A stretch of 64,000 nt of DNA from Streptomyces sp. SID8352. GTDB taxonomy: Bacteria; Actinomycetota; Actinomycetes; Streptomycetales; Streptomycetaceae. Position numbers and translations under genes: made by a program. This document shows positions 9,173-17,673 of the stretch, piece by piece; within the stretch, counting starts at the first letter, position 1; each line of letters opens with the position of its first letter. The stretch is taken from NCBI RefSeq assembly GCF_009862265.1, contig NZ_WWGX01000030.1, forward strand, positions 163,395 through 227,394, read 5' to 3'. Under the pieces are notes generated by a model that was not told the DNA's origin, did not search any database, and saw only the letters and a program-made list of their open reading frames with translations.

Positions 9173-11133
9173 ACCCCGGCCGCGCCCGGCCCGGCGGCGG
9201 CCAGCAGCGCGGAGATCCGGTCCGGCGCCACCGGGCGGGAGTACAGCCAGCCCTGCCCGGTGTCGCAGCCGATGCGGCGCAGCCGCGACGCCTGGTCCGA
9301 GGTCTCCACGCACTCGGCGGTGACCGTCAGGCCCAGACGGTGGGCGAGCTGGACCATGGCCTCGACGATCACCTCGTCGGCCGGGCTCGCCGCGCGGGCG
9401 GTGCCGTCGGCCGGGCCGCCGCCCGCCCCGGCGCCGTCGTACTGGAAGCCCCGTACGAAGGCGCCGTCCAGCTTCAGGGCCGACACCGGCAGCCGGCTGA
9501 GGTAGGCGAGGTTCGAGTAGCCGGTGCCGAAGTCGTCGATGGCGATCTGCACGCCCATGTCGCTGAGCGCCTTCAGCACCTGGAGCGGCCGGCCGGCCGA
9601 GCCCATCACCGCGGACTCGGTCAGCTCCAGTTGCAGCAGCCCGGGGGCGAGGCCGGTCTCCTCCAGGGTCGCGGCCACGTCCGCCACCAGGTCCGAGTCC
9701 CACACCTGGCGGACGGCCACATTGACGCTGACGAAGATCGGCGGTTCGCCGGGATGCGCCAGCTGCCAGCGGCGCGCCTGTGAGCAGGCGGTACGCAGGA
9801 TCCAGCGGCCCAGGGGAACGATTGAGCCGTCCTCCTCCGCCAGTGCGATGAACCGATTCGGCGCCAGGACGCCGAACTGGGGGTGGTTCCAGCGGATCAG
9901 CGCCTCCACCCCCCGGACCCGGCCGTCCTCCATGCCCACCAGCGGCTGGTACTCCAGGGCGAACTCGCCCCGGTCGATGGCCGGACGCAGGGTGGCGGCC
10001 AGCGCCTGCCGGGTCATCCGGTGGGCGTTGCGCTCGGGGTCGAAGAGGGTCCAGCGGGCCCGCCCGTCGGCCTTGGCCCAGTACAGGGTGGTGTCGGCGG
10101 CCTGCATCAGCGCGGTCGCCGTGGTCCCGGCCGTGTGGCGCTCGACGACGCCGACGGAGGCGGTGACCGAGAGCCGCCGGTCGCGGATCTCGAACGGCTC
10201 CTGGAGCGCGGCCAGCACGCTCTCCGCGAGGTCCGCGAGCTGCTCGGTGCCGGTGGAGTCCGCCACCAGCAGCGCGAACTCGTCACCGCCGAGCCGGGCC
10301 ACCAGGGGGGCGCCGGAGCGGGCGTGGGCGGCCTGCTCGGCGCAGCGCGCGAGCCGTTCGGCGACGGCGGCCAGCAGCCGGTCCCCGACCCGGTGGCCCA
10401 GGGTGTCGTTGACCGCCTTGAAGCCGTCCAGGTCCAGGTAGCACAGGCCGATCCGGCCGGTGCCGCCGTGCTCGTAGCCGTCGTTCTCCAGCGCGGCCGT
10501 GAGGCGTTCGAAGAACAGCGCGCGGTTGGGCAGCCGGGTCACCGGGTCGTGCATCTGGAGGTGGCGCAGCCGGGCCTGCAGCTCGCGCCGGGCGCTGATG
10601 TCCGCGACCGAGAGCAGCAGCCCGGGCGCCTCGCCGGACGGGGCCAGCGGCGAGAGCGTCACCTGCGCCCACAGCGCGTGGCCGTCCGCCCGCTTCAGCC
10701 GCCGGGTGCAGCGCATCCGGGAGCGGTCGCCGCGCAGCACCTCGCGGTAGGCGTGCCAGGTGCCGGCGTCGGAGGCCAGGTCGACGAGGTCGGCGGCGGC
10801 CCGCCCGGGCAGGTCCGCCGGGTCGGTGCCGAGCAGGGCGCCCAGGGTGTCGTTGGCGCTGACCACCAGGCCGTCGGGGTCGACGACGGCCATGGCGAGC
10901 GGAGCGGTGGCGAAGACGGAACGGTACGGCGCGGTGCCCGCGCAGGGCTGCGGCACCGACGGCCGCGGGCCCCCGGGCACCGCGGCGCCCGGGGGCTCCG
11001 CGCCCGCTCCGGGCTCCGCGCGTCCCGTGGTGTCCGTACTCGTAGCCAGATCCACGTCACTGTCTGTGACGGCTGTGGCGACTGACCGGTAGAGGTCTGC
11101 CGCGGGCGCCGGCCCTTCGGACGTTCCGCTCAC
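9148..11133 (-). CDS. PAS-GGDEF-EAL cyclic-di-GMP turnover protein
   Basis: A 661-residue cytoplasmic protein with a PAS sensor (about 70-185), GGDEF diguanylate cyclase domain (about 195-365) and EAL phosphodiesterase domain (about 380-650). The cyclase motif is intact ('LGGDEF', 281-286), as are EAL signatures: 'VEAL' (409-412), 'DDFGTGYS' and 'ECVET'. Both activities are therefore plausible. I use the GTG at 11133, just after GGGAGCG, because the protein becomes conserved-looking there; an in-frame start at 11424 would add 97 low-quality residues. Streptomyces proteins of this build (RmdA and relatives) control development through BldD; which orthologue this is cannot be decided. BldD-like boxes lie upstream. 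Confidence 0.88.
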
Positions 11134-11312
11134 CGCTCGCTCCCGCAGTGCCTCGATCTCTGTCCGTATCTGTCCGTGCAGGAAAGTGTGCCGATCATAG
11201 AGGCTGGCCTTCCGGCCTTCCAGCCGCCGTACCGCCCCGAAAGCCGGGTGATCTTCACCGCGGACCGTTTGTGTCCGTGCGTGGACTGCCGCTTTGCGCC
11301 TCCGACCAGTTG

Positions 11313-11349
11313 TGACGATCCGTGAGTGCAATCGGGTGACGCTCCGTGC
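11313..11349. promoter_or_regulatory. Tandem BldD-box-like sequences
   Basis: TGACGATCCGTGA (11313-11325) matches the published BldD half-site pattern TNAC-N5-GTNA at every fixed base. TGACGCTCCGTGC (11337-11349) matches all but the last. They lie 24 bp apart in the divergent region between the c-di-GMP gene and the M6 protease gene, and could act on either. Confidence 0.5.
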
Positions 11350-11465
11350 GGGCACCGGAGGGATGACGACTCGCTCACCCGTCCGGTTCAGGCGAACAGG
11401 GCGCGATATGACAAATATGCACAAGCTGGGTGCGGTGTTCCCGCGAGCCGCATCCGGAGGTCCCC

Positions 11466-12821
11466 GTGCCCCGCCAGCGTCCCCTGAGGCGACCCGTCCG
11501 TGAGGCCCCCGGGGCGCCCGGCGCGGGCCGCCGCCCGGCCGGTCCGGGAGTGTTCGGGCCCCGGCTGCGCGGGACGACCGCGGTGTGCACCACCCTCTCG
11601 GCGGTCGCCGCGACCTGCCTGATCACCGTCCCCGCGGAGGCCCGGCCGTTCTCCCCGGACCCCTGCGCGCTGGCGCGGACCGCCGCCCACCACTCGGAGG
11701 GGGTGGCGACCTGGAACTCCGCCTATCCGCGGCCCACGCGCGCCCTGGACGCGGTGATGGTCTTCCTCTCCTTCCCGGACTCCCAGCCGCTGACCACGCC
11801 CGCGGAACTGGCCGCCGACCACTTCCCGGCCACCACCGGCTTCTTCCGCCGCGCCTCCTACGGCAGGTTCACCCTCCGTCCGCACCCGTTGCGGCACTGG
11901 GTGTCGATGCCCCGCCCCTCCACTGCCTACGCCATACGGCGCGACTGGAGCCCCGGGCACCGCTCCGCCTATCTGCGCGACGCGCTGGCGGCGGCCGACC
12001 CGCACGTGGACTTCCGCCGCTACGGCGTCGTCTACTTCGTGGCCGACCCGGACGCGCCCGGGGTCGACTCCGACGCGACGAAGGTCGTCAACCTGGACAC
12101 CCCGCTGCGGGCCGACGGCACCGACATCCGGCGGGTGGTCACCGTGTTCGAGAACCATCCGCCGGACCGGCTGGTCCTGGCCCACGAGACCGGCCACGTC
12201 TTCGACCTGCCCGACCTGTACCGGCGCCCGGTCGACGCGGACGGTGACTGGGACACCCACGTCGGTGACTGGGACCTCATGGGCAGCCAGTTCGGGCTGG
12301 CCCCGGACCTCTTCGGCTGGCACAAGTGGAAGCTGGGCTGGCTGGAGCCCCGGCAGGTGGCCTGCGTCCGCGGCACCGGGCCGGTCCGGCTCACCCTGGA
12401 GCCGCTGGGCGCGGGGCCCGGCGTGCCGGTGGCGGGTGCCGCGGGGGCGCCGTCGTTCGGGCTGGGCCGGGGGACCAAGCTGGCGGTGGTGCGCACCGGG
12501 GCGGACACGGCGCTGGCCTTCGAGGCGCGCGGTCCGGTGGGCGACGACGCGGCGGCCTGCCGGGCGGGGGTGCTGGTCTACCGGGTGCGCGGGGGCACGG
12601 AGTCCGGCGCGGGGCCCGTCCGGGTGATCGACGCCCATCCGCGCACCGAGGCGTGCGGGCGGGACTCGGTCTACCCGCCGCTGGCGGACGCGCCGGTCGG
12701 TCTCGGGGAGAGCTTCACGGTGCCCGGCGACGGTGTGCGGGTGGAGGTGCAGGGGCGGACCCCGTCGGGCGCCTGGACGGTGAGCATCACCCCGGGGGCG
12801 GGAGCGCCGGGGCGGGGGTGA
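11466..12821 (+). CDS. Secreted M6-type zinc metalloprotease domain protein
   Basis: A 451-residue protein. A basic N-terminus is followed by a hydrophobic segment ending 'TVPAEA', a likely signal peptide. The zinc motif 'HETGHVFDLPDLY' (240-252) gives HExxH plus a downstream Asp, as in the immune inhibitor A (M6) family, and 'GDWDLMGS' further on resembles the family Met-turn region. The C-terminal part is beta-rich and may bind substrate. The GTG start follows CCGGAGG by 5 nt. The protein probably cleaves extracellular proteins; substrate unknown. Confidence 0.75.
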   Translation: MPRQRPLRRPVREAPGAPGAGRRPAGPGVFGPRLRGTTAVCTTLSAVAATCLITVPAEARPFSPDPCALARTAAHHSEGVATWNSAYPRPTRALDAVMVFLSFPDSQPLTTPAELAADHFPATTGFFRRASYGRFTLRPHPLRHWVSMPRPSTAYAIRRDWSPGHRSAYLRDALAAADPHVDFRRYGVVYFVADPDAPGVDSDATKVVNLDTPLRADGTDIRRVVTVFENHPPDRLVLAHETGHVFDLPDLYRRPVDADGDWDTHVGDWDLMGSQFGLAPDLFGWHKWKLGWLEPRQVACVRGTGPVRLTLEPLGAGPGVPVAGAAGAPSFGLGRGTKLAVVRTGADTALAFEARGPVGDDAAACRAGVLVYRVRGGTESGAGPVRVIDAHPRTEACGRDSVYPPLADAPVGLGESFTVPGDGVRVEVQGRTPSGAWTVSITPGAGAPGRG

Positions 12822-12969
12822 GGCGGGGGAAGGGGCGGCGGACCCGGGTGGCGGGGCGCGGTGGCGGTGCGGGCCGCGGGTGGGGCGAGGCGCCGTACCG
12901 GGTGCCGGTCGGGGACCAGGCCCCGTGCCGGGCGCGGAACGCGTCCCCGGAGGCAGGGCCTGACATGCG

Positions 12970-13002
12970 GAAGGGCGTTCCCGGAGACCGGGAACGCCCT
13001 TC
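12970..13002. terminator. Hairpin terminator beside tRNA-Lys
   Basis: Perfect 15-bp stem (12970-12984 with 12988-13002) closing a three-base AGA loop, 25 nt beyond the 3' end of the minus-strand tRNA-Lys and downstream of the protease gene on the other strand. Confidence 0.85.
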
Positions 13003-13027
13003 GTCAGTCAATCCTGGCTTTCGCCGG

Positions 13028-13101
13028 TGCGCCGCCAGGGACTCGAACCCCGGACCCGCTGATTAAGAGTCAGCTGCTCTAACCAACTGAGCTAGCGGCG
13101 C
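13028..13101 (-). tRNA. tRNA-Lys (CTT), second identical copy
   Basis: Identical over 74 bases to the tRNA-Lys at 3108-3181 (anticodon CTT); flanks differ immediately outside the gene. The stop codon of the upstream protein gene lies inside its 5' end, so processing from a protein-coding transcript is possible. Confidence 0.95.
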
Positions 13102-13676
13102 CTGCTGACGTCGTAGACCTTAGCACCCTGGTCGGCGGGAGGAAAAATCGAAATCCGCACCACCGCCCGGGCCGCCCGCACGGCCGCCCAGAGCAGGATC
13201 TCGGGGCCCGGCAGCCACGGCCGCCGGGTGTCCGGGGCGACCAGCCAGCGGTCCCCGGGGTGGTCGGTCCCGGCCTCCGGCGCCGGAACGGTCACCGTGT
13301 CGCCCACGCCGTGGCAGAGCAGCGGCGGGACCCCGCCGGTGCGGCCGCGCTCCCGGCCGCGCGTGCCCCACTCCTCCCACTCCAGCAGCGACGGCAGCCG
13401 CTGGGCCGTGCCGGGGGCGGCGAACACCAGCAGCCGCCCGCGCACCTCGGCCACCGGCCCCGAGCCCGGCCCCTCCTCCCACATCCGGTCCAGCATCCGG
13501 CGGCCGAACAGCGTGGGGGTGCTCACCACGTCGAAGACCGGGCCGCAGGGCAGGGCGACCGGGACCGAGGGCCGTTCCTGCCACGAGGCGAGGGCGCGCC
13601 GGGCGCGGGGGTCCGCCGAGGCCAGCCAGGCGGCGCCGTCCGAGGTGAGGTCCGAGGCGTTCCGTGTGCTGCTCAT
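13092..13676 (-). CDS. Prim-pol N-terminal-domain-like protein
   Basis: A 194-residue protein resembling the short Streptomyces proteins annotated as bifunctional DNA primase/polymerase N-terminal-like. Features are 'LPCGPVFDVVSTPTLFGRRML' (about 40-60, quoted to L) and 'GRLLVFAAPGTAQRLPSLLEW' in part (GRLLVFAAPGTAQRLP, about 80-95). The full acidic catalytic set of an active prim-pol is not evident, so enzymatic activity is doubtful. ATG 13676 is chosen over 13898, whose extra residues are compositional. The TAG stop falls inside the 5' end of tRNA-Lys on the same strand (10-bp overlap). A shorter relative occurs at 25061-25486. Confidence 0.55.
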   Translation of the reverse strand: MSSTRNASDLTSDGAAWLASADPRARRALASWQERPSVPVALPCGPVFDVVSTPTLFGRRMLDRMWEEGPGSGPVAEVRGRLLVFAAPGTAQRLPSLLEWEEWGTRGRERGRTGGVPPLLCHGVGDTVTVPAPEAGTDHPGDRWLVAPDTRRPWLPGPEILLWAAVRAARAVVRISIFPPADQGAKVYDVSRRR

Positions 13677-14012
13677 GCCGCCCAGGTCTACCGTCGGTAA
13701 GCAAACCGTTTCACCGTGTTGCGGGAATCCGGGACAGGCGGCGCGGGGGAGGGGTATCGTGCCCGCCTGGCATATGCCCTGGTGGTACGGCACGGGGCAC
13801 GGGGCACGGCGTGGGGTCCGCCGCGCGGCCGGGTGACGGGGCCGGGGCGAGCGGGCGGTGCCGGGGGTCTCGGCCGACGGGCGCTCCGTCGGGGCCACGG
13901 AGACGCCGGGGTCACGGAGACCGAGGGGCCGGAGCCGAGGCGGGCCGACGCGGCGGTCGGGCCGCGGAGACCGTGGAGCCGTAGGGCGTGGGCCGGGCCG
14001 CCGGCCGCCGGG
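13677..14012. other. Intergenic region, nothing recognised
   Basis: A 336-bp GC-rich stretch between two minus-strand genes. It includes the promoter side of the prim-pol-like gene ('AAACCGTTTCACCGTGTTG') but no identifiable operator, RNA or gene. Confidence 0.5.
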
Positions 14013-14384
14013 TCAGACCGGGCCGACGAGTCCCGGGCCGCCGCGCTCCGCCCCGCTCAGCAGGTCGCGGCCGAACTCGACCATCTTCTTGGCGTAGTCC
14101 TCGGTCCAGTCGGCCCGGTCCGCGATCTCCGCCGCCGTCAGCCGGTCGAACCGCCGGGGGTCCGCGAGCTGCGCGGCGGCCATCGCCTGGAACTCCACCG
14201 CCCGGTCCGCCGCCGCCCGGAAGGCCCGGGTCAGCTCAGTGGACCGGTCCAGCAGGGCGCGGGGGTCCTCCATGGACTCCAGGTCGAAGAAGTGCTCGGG
14301 GTCGGCGGCGGCCTCCGCGGGCTCGAAGAGCAGGGGCGCGGGGCGCAGCCGCCGTTCGTTCCGGTGCGGCGCGGGCTCCGCCAT
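14013..14384 (-). CDS. Conserved hypothetical protein, 123 aa
   Basis: A small acidic, helix-rich soluble protein with no signal peptide or membrane segment. The centre reads 'MEDPRALLDRSTELTRAF' followed by Ala-rich helices and a patch 'DWTEDYAKKMVEFGRDLL'. Codon use is normal. It lies 300 bp downstream of the helicase gene on the same strand, separated by a tandem repeat, so co-transcription with the nuclease-helicase cassette is uncertain. Family not recognised. Confidence 0.6.
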   Translation of the reverse strand: MAEPAPHRNERRLRPAPLLFEPAEAAADPEHFFDLESMEDPRALLDRSTELTRAFRAAADRAVEFQAMAAAQLADPRRFDRLTAAEIADRADWTEDYAKKMVEFGRDLLSGAERGGPGLVGPV

Positions 14385-14602
14385 GGTGTCGCCTCCTGGC
14401 TGGGCCGTTCACGACCCGTCGGGGAAAAGGTCCACCGTCCATTCTCCCGCGCCCGCGCAAGAGCACGGAAACCTTTCACCCCACCCGCGCGCGTCCGCCC
14501 GCCCCCGCGTCCCGTCCCCGCGCCCCGCCCGCCGCCCCGCCCGGCTCCGGGCCGCACGGGGGACGCGTCCCGTGCCCGGCAGGGGCGGCCCGGCCCGCCT
14601 TT

Positions 14603-14698
14603 GGTCAGATCCGCTCCCGGTCAGGCCCGCTCCCGGTCAGGCCCGCTCCCGGTCAGATCCGCTCCCGGTCAGGGCCGCCGTCGGTCAGGGCCGCCAGG
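14603..14698. repeat. 16-bp tandem repeat, six copies, crossing a stop codon
   Basis: Six head-to-tail units of GGTCAG-x-x-CCGC-xxxx (consensus GGTCAGGCCCGCTCCC). The last unit covers the stop codon of the helicase gene (14685-14687), so the array grew into or out of the gene end. It fills part of the 300-bp gap to the next gene, where nothing else was seen. Confidence 0.9.
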
Positions 14699-16040
14699 AC
14701 ACCCGGTGCTCCGCCAGATGGGAGAGGACCGAGTGGTTGGCCTCCCAGCCGTCGGGGAACTTCACCAGCGTCCCGAGCTGCACCGGTTCCGTCGACGGGT
14801 AGTCGTCCAGCAGGGCGTCCACCCCCGCGCGGCACACCACGACGCAGGCGTGCCGGTGGCGCGAGGCCAGCACACAGAGCCGCCCCGTCTCCAGATGGAA
14901 CGCGGTGGCGTCGGGGCGGCCGGACAGCGGGTGCAGCACGACCGTCACGTCGTACTCGCGGCCCTGGAGCCGGTTGGCCGTGTCGACCGTGACGTCCCGC
15001 ACCCCGAGCCCGGCCAGCGCCTCCCGCACGGCCGCCGCCTGGTCGCGGTGGGCGGTGCCGACGGCGACGCGCGCGGCGGTCAGGGGCACCGGCTCCGGTC
15101 CCCGCTCCGACACCGCCGCCCCGCCCCGCTCCAGCAGCCGCCGGACCACCTCCGCCACCGCCCCCACCGCCTCCGGGTCGGTGCGCGGGGTGTGCCGGGC
15201 GGGCAGCTCCAGCAGGCCCCAGCCCGAGGCCGCCGCCTCGTCGATCACCCGGTCGGGGCCCGAGCCGTCCGACGGCACGGCGAAGGACAGCCGCCGGTCC
15301 CCGGGGCCGGTGCCGCTGCGGAACGGCGTGTACGGGTAGAAGGCCTCCGAGACCAGCGGCGCCGCCGACGCGGGCAGCCGCCACGACACCGGCAGCCGGT
15401 GCTGCGGCAGGGACGGGTTGTGGGCGAGCAGGGTGCTGACCGCGGAGGCGGAGGGATCGTGCGACAGGCCCGCCCACTGCTCACCGCCCACCGTCGAGAA
15501 CGGGTCGAGCTGGCCCGGGTCGCCCACGAACAGCGCCCGCTCGAACAGCCCGGCCACCGCCAGCAGCGCGTCCGAGCGCATCTGGTACGCCTCGTCGACG
15601 ATCGCGTGCGACCACGGCTCGTCCACCCCGACGTGCGCCCACTTGGCCGCCGTCGACAGCACCACCGGCACGCCCGCGAGCTGGTCCGCCTTCGCCGACG
15701 TCCGCACGTTCGGCAGGGCGTCCAGCGCCCGGTCGTACGGGTCGGCGTCGCTGCTGTGCAGACGGCCCACCGGCAGCTCCGGGGCCTTCTCGGCCAGCCG
15801 CAGCACCAGATCGTCGACCTGCGCGTTGGTCTGCGCCACCACCATCAGCGGGCGGCCCGCCTCCGCCAGCTCCAGCGCGGCCCGCACCACCAGCGTGGAC
15901 TTCCCGGCACCGGGCGGGGAGTCCACGACGACCCCGCGCTCCGTGCCGCCCAGGGTGTCGGCGAGGATCGCGGCGGTGGCCCGGGCGGCCTCCGCGCCCG
16001 GGTCGAAGGCGGCCCGCGGGCGGACGTCCTCGGCGGTCAC
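14685..16040 (-). CDS. Superfamily 1 (Dna2/Upf1-like) DNA helicase
   Basis: A 451-residue ATPase. Motif I 'SPPGAGKST' (41-49), Ia 'AQTNAQVDDL' (69-78), II 'IVDEAYQM' (147-154), III 'GDPGQLDP' (173-180), V 'TANRLQGREYDVTVV' and VI 'ASRHRHACVVV' give a complete SF1B set of the Upf1/Dna2/NAM7 type, compact and without accessory domains. The start is GTG 16040 inside the second arm of a 35-bp duplication, 31 nt after the preceding gene. It is the third gene of the nuclease-unknown-helicase cassette and probably acts on DNA with the upstream nuclease. RNA as substrate cannot be excluded. Confidence 0.8.
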   Translation of the reverse strand: MTAEDVRPRAAFDPGAEAARATAAILADTLGGTERGVVVDSPPGAGKSTLVVRAALELAEAGRPLMVVAQTNAQVDDLVLRLAEKAPELPVGRLHSSDADPYDRALDALPNVRTSAKADQLAGVPVVLSTAAKWAHVGVDEPWSHAIVDEAYQMRSDALLAVAGLFERALFVGDPGQLDPFSTVGGEQWAGLSHDPSASAVSTLLAHNPSLPQHRLPVSWRLPASAAPLVSEAFYPYTPFRSGTGPGDRRLSFAVPSDGSGPDRVIDEAAASGWGLLELPARHTPRTDPEAVGAVAEVVRRLLERGGAAVSERGPEPVPLTAARVAVGTAHRDQAAAVREALAGLGVRDVTVDTANRLQGREYDVTVVLHPLSGRPDATAFHLETGRLCVLASRHRHACVVVCRAGVDALLDDYPSTEPVQLGTLVKFPDGWEANHSVLSHLAEHRVSWRP

Positions 16041-16100
16041 AGCGGATCCTCCCCGGTCCGGTGCTCGGCGGTCACAGCAGATCCTCCTCGGTCCGGTCGT
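16031..16100. repeat. 35-bp tandem duplication at a gene junction
   Basis: CGGCGGTCACAGCGGATCCT-type unit at 16031-16065 is repeated at 16066-16100 with only a few mismatches. Each copy carries, on the minus strand, the sequence GCTGTGACCGCCGAG, where TGA and GTG overlap. The first minus-strand copy supplies the stop of the 533-aa gene, the second the helicase start. Because 35 is not a multiple of three, the duplication separates what looks like an ancestral GTGA overlap. Confidence 0.85.
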
Positions 16101-17673
16101 CGGCGGGCTCCGGCAGGAGCGCGCCCAGCGCCTCGGGCGGCCCGCCGTGGGTCCACGGAGTGTGCTCCGGGTCGGGCAGCTTTGCCCCGCCCCGCTGCTC
16201 GTGCTCGAAGAGCGTGAAGGTGACGGCGTCGCCCTTCCCGGGCACCGATCCCGCCTCCGGCTCCCGGCCGCGCCCCATCTTGTCCACGATCCGCAGCACC
16301 ACGCCGCCGTCCTCGTCCCGCCCCGCGAACTCGGCCGCCTGCGGGCGCCCGCCCAGCGACCGGTACACCTTCACCCGCTCGGCCAGATGGGGCAGGTCCT
16401 CGGTCCGGACGGTGACCAGCGGGCGCGGGGCGGGCCGCTTCCCCTCGCTGTACGCCATGACCACATCGGTGACCTCCCCGGCGAACGCGTCCCCGGCCAG
16501 CCGCCGCCCCGCCATCACCAGCGGGTCGTCCAGCGCCTCCTGTGCGTCCAGCCGGGCCTGCTCCCGCTCGCGGGTGGCCAGCTTGTTCGCCGCCGTCACC
16601 GCGTCGTCGCGGCGCGGCTGCGGCGGCTCCCCGGCGAGGACCCGGTCCCGGTGCGCGGTGAACGACCAGCGGTCGCGGGTCCACCGCTCCTCCGTCCGCG
16701 CCCCGGCGGGCAGCTCCCGCAGCAGGTCCAGGCCCCGCCACACCGCGTCCCAGGTGGGCCGGGTGCGGCTCTCCACCAGCTCCCGGATCTCCCGCTCGGC
16801 GGCGGTGAGCGCGCCCATCCGGTCGTCCGCCTCCAGACCGTCCTCGGCGGCGGCGAACGCGGTGCGGGCGCGGTCGTAGCGCTCGATGGCGGGGGCGAGC
16901 AGATCGTTGTCGAAGGCCGGGTCGGTGGCCGGACCGGCGGGCGGGCACAGCAACTGGCCCCGGTCGTCCCGGGCCAGCTCCGCGCGCAGGGCCGCCGCCG
17001 CGCCGGAGGGCGCGTCCCCGGGCGGGGCGATCCAGGCGAGCAGCTTCCCGAGGTGCTGGTCCTCCGGCGAGGACTGCCCCGTCGCCCAGTGCCTGCCCAG
17101 CAGATCGGTCATGGCCAGCAGCAGCGACGAGCCCGGCACCCGCGCCCGCTCCCCGTAGTGGGTCAGCCACCGGCCGAGCAGCGGAACCCTCGGCGGCGCC
17201 GGATGCGGGGTGTCCGGGTCCTCCTCCGCCGTGCGCCGGAACCGCATGGCCCGGCCCAGCAGCCGCACGAACTCCAGGCCCGCCCGGCTCGGCACGATCA
17301 CCTGCGCGGCGTCCGCGCACAGCTCGACCTCGACCTTGACCCGGCGGCCCGTCTCCGGGTCCGTCCCCGTCCGCTCGGCGGCCTCGACCGCCTCCGCGCA
17401 CGCCTCGATGTGCGGCAGCACCAGATCCGCCAGATCGGCGAGGAAGGCGAACCGCAGGTCCCGGTCCCGGGGCTGCGGCACGACCAGCAGCCGCGGCGCC
17501 TCCCGGTCGGTGCCGACCAGCGCCCCCAGCGGGGCGCCCGCCTCACCGGCGGTGGTCAGCGGCACGAACACCAGGGGGCGCTCGGACAGATGCCGGTGGC
17601 GGACGGTCGCGGCCGGCTGGGCGAGCCCGGTGCGCACGGCCTCCAGCCGGGCCAGCGTGGTGATCAGCGACAT
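16072..17673 (-). CDS. Uncharacterised protein of nuclease-helicase cassette, 533 aa
   Basis: I do not recognise this family. The protein is soluble and mixed alpha/beta, with a long charged helical middle (about 270-380, e.g. 'EREIRELVESRTRPTWDAV') and a beta-rich end. No P-loop, nuclease motif, zinc cluster or membrane span is visible. It overlaps the nuclease stop by 10 nt and precedes the helicase by 31 nt, so the three are almost certainly one operon and it probably bridges or regulates the two enzymes. 'ESRTRPTWDAVWRGLDLLRE' (about 310-330) is a patch useful for homologue searches. Confidence 0.75.
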   Translation of the reverse strand: MSLITTLARLEAVRTGLAQPAATVRHRHLSERPLVFVPLTTAGEAGAPLGALVGTDREAPRLLVVPQPRDRDLRFAFLADLADLVLPHIEACAEAVEAAERTGTDPETGRRVKVEVELCADAAQVIVPSRAGLEFVRLLGRAMRFRRTAEEDPDTPHPAPPRVPLLGRWLTHYGERARVPGSSLLLAMTDLLGRHWATGQSSPEDQHLGKLLAWIAPPGDAPSGAAAALRAELARDDRGQLLCPPAGPATDPAFDNDLLAPAIERYDRARTAFAAAEDGLEADDRMGALTAAEREIRELVESRTRPTWDAVWRGLDLLRELPAGARTEERWTRDRWSFTAHRDRVLAGEPPQPRRDDAVTAANKLATREREQARLDAQEALDDPLVMAGRRLAGDAFAGEVTDVVMAYSEGKRPAPRPLVTVRTEDLPHLAERVKVYRSLGGRPQAAEFAGRDEDGGVVLRIVDKMGRGREPEAGSVPGKGDAVTFTLFEHEQRGGAKLPDPEHTPWTHGGPPEALGALLPEPADDRTEEDLL

